Source of the DNA: Methylomonas sp.
GTDB lineage: Bacteria; Pseudomonadota; Gammaproteobacteria; Methylococcales; Methylomonadaceae
Direction of reading: 5' to 3'
Length of the DNA: 5,418 nucleotides
Assembly (NCBI GenBank): GCA_028688235.1
Contig: JAQTYP010000264.1
Location: forward strand, 1 to 5,418
The position numbers and the translations under genes are program-made. This document shows positions 5,266 through 5,418 of this stretch, in pieces. The notes beneath the pieces are model-generated. The model made no database searches. It saw only the letters and a program-made list of their open reading frames with translations, and was not told where the DNA came from. Position 1 is the stretch's first letter; every line of letters begins with the position of its first letter.

Positions 5266-5418
5266 GGGAGAGTAGCCGCGGCGCTTACGCTCCGCAGCCC
5301 TCGCAGAACCGGACTTGGAGCGTTACACCATCCGGCTCCCAGTTTAAGTCTTCCACAATGGCTTTGGGTATAGGTTGTGCTGGATTTTCAAGGAAGGCAT
5401 CCATACCTTCAACACCTT
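5266..5418 (-). mobile_element. 3' end of a group II intron (domains V and VI), body beyond window
   Basis: On the minus strand, bases 5338-5306 form a domain V-like hairpin. The lower stem GAGCCGGA pairs fully with TCCGGTTC, including the AGC catalytic triad with its G-U wobble. A T-G pair and a two-base AA bulge follow at the usual place. The hairpin has 33 bases against the usual 34. Domain VI follows after three bases: GAG (5302-5300) and a GC-rich stem close on CCGCGGCT, then an unpaired A (base 5273) and CTC (5272-5270). That A is the expected branch-point nucleotide. The intron end is placed near 5266 from the usual 7-8 base distance; no clear AY dinucleotide marks it. The intron runs rightwards off the window, convergent with the operon. 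The reverse transcriptase is not visible, and 5339-5418 is presumably domain IV. Confidence 0.68.
5285..5416 (-). other. Open frame running into intron domain V, doubtful
   Basis: A minus-strand frame open at the window edge reads MDAFLENPAQPIPKAIVEDL, then NWEPDGVTLQVRFCEGCGA, and stops at TAA 5287-5285. Its last third is simply the translation of the conserved domain V and VI RNA, which argues against a true protein end. The first part could be the tail of an intron-encoded or host protein entering from the right, but this cannot be judged from about 25 codons. Another frame ends earlier, at the TAA just before domain V. Confidence 0.2.

Overview
The window is about 5.4 kb of chromosome-like DNA from a GC-rich proteobacterium. 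The dispersed palindrome upstream of the first gene and the mobile elements would suit a gammaproteobacterium such as a Methylococcales methanotroph. That placement is an inference from resemblance only, because no taxonomic marker gene is present.

Layout. (1) Positions 1-63, minus strand: the first 21 codons of a gene whose start resembles ISKra4-family transposases, followed by AT-rich, mostly noncoding DNA to about 180. (2) Positions 183-271: a composite of inverted copies of a dispersed intergenic repeat. (3) Positions 323-5090, plus strand: six co-oriented genes. They are an exported protein with a DUF3828-like C-terminus, a cytoplasmic HEAT-like helical protein, an exported LprI/DUF1311-like Cys-rich protein, a 130-residue soluble orphan, a 399-residue lipoprotein, and a protein with three predicted membrane helices and a soluble tail. 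(4) Positions 5091-5418: no convincing gene. This stretch holds a small palindrome, several hairpins and, on the minus strand, the catalytic 3' end (domains V and VI) of a group II intron whose body lies beyond the right edge.

The first three genes are joined by ATGA stop/start overlaps, the fourth follows after 44 bases with its own strong Shine-Dalgarno, and genes five and six are 10 bases apart. The set therefore looks like one operon or two adjacent ones (323-2971 and 3092-5090). Four of the six products are predicted to leave the cytoplasm or sit in the membrane. An envelope-associated accessory function fits: periplasmic protection, immunity to cell-wall-targeting toxins, or secretion-system accessory proteins. 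This rests on localisation signals and the LprI-like fold alone. No toxin, secretion core component or enzyme active site is visible here. The unnamed gene set packed between two mobile elements is the part most worth following up.
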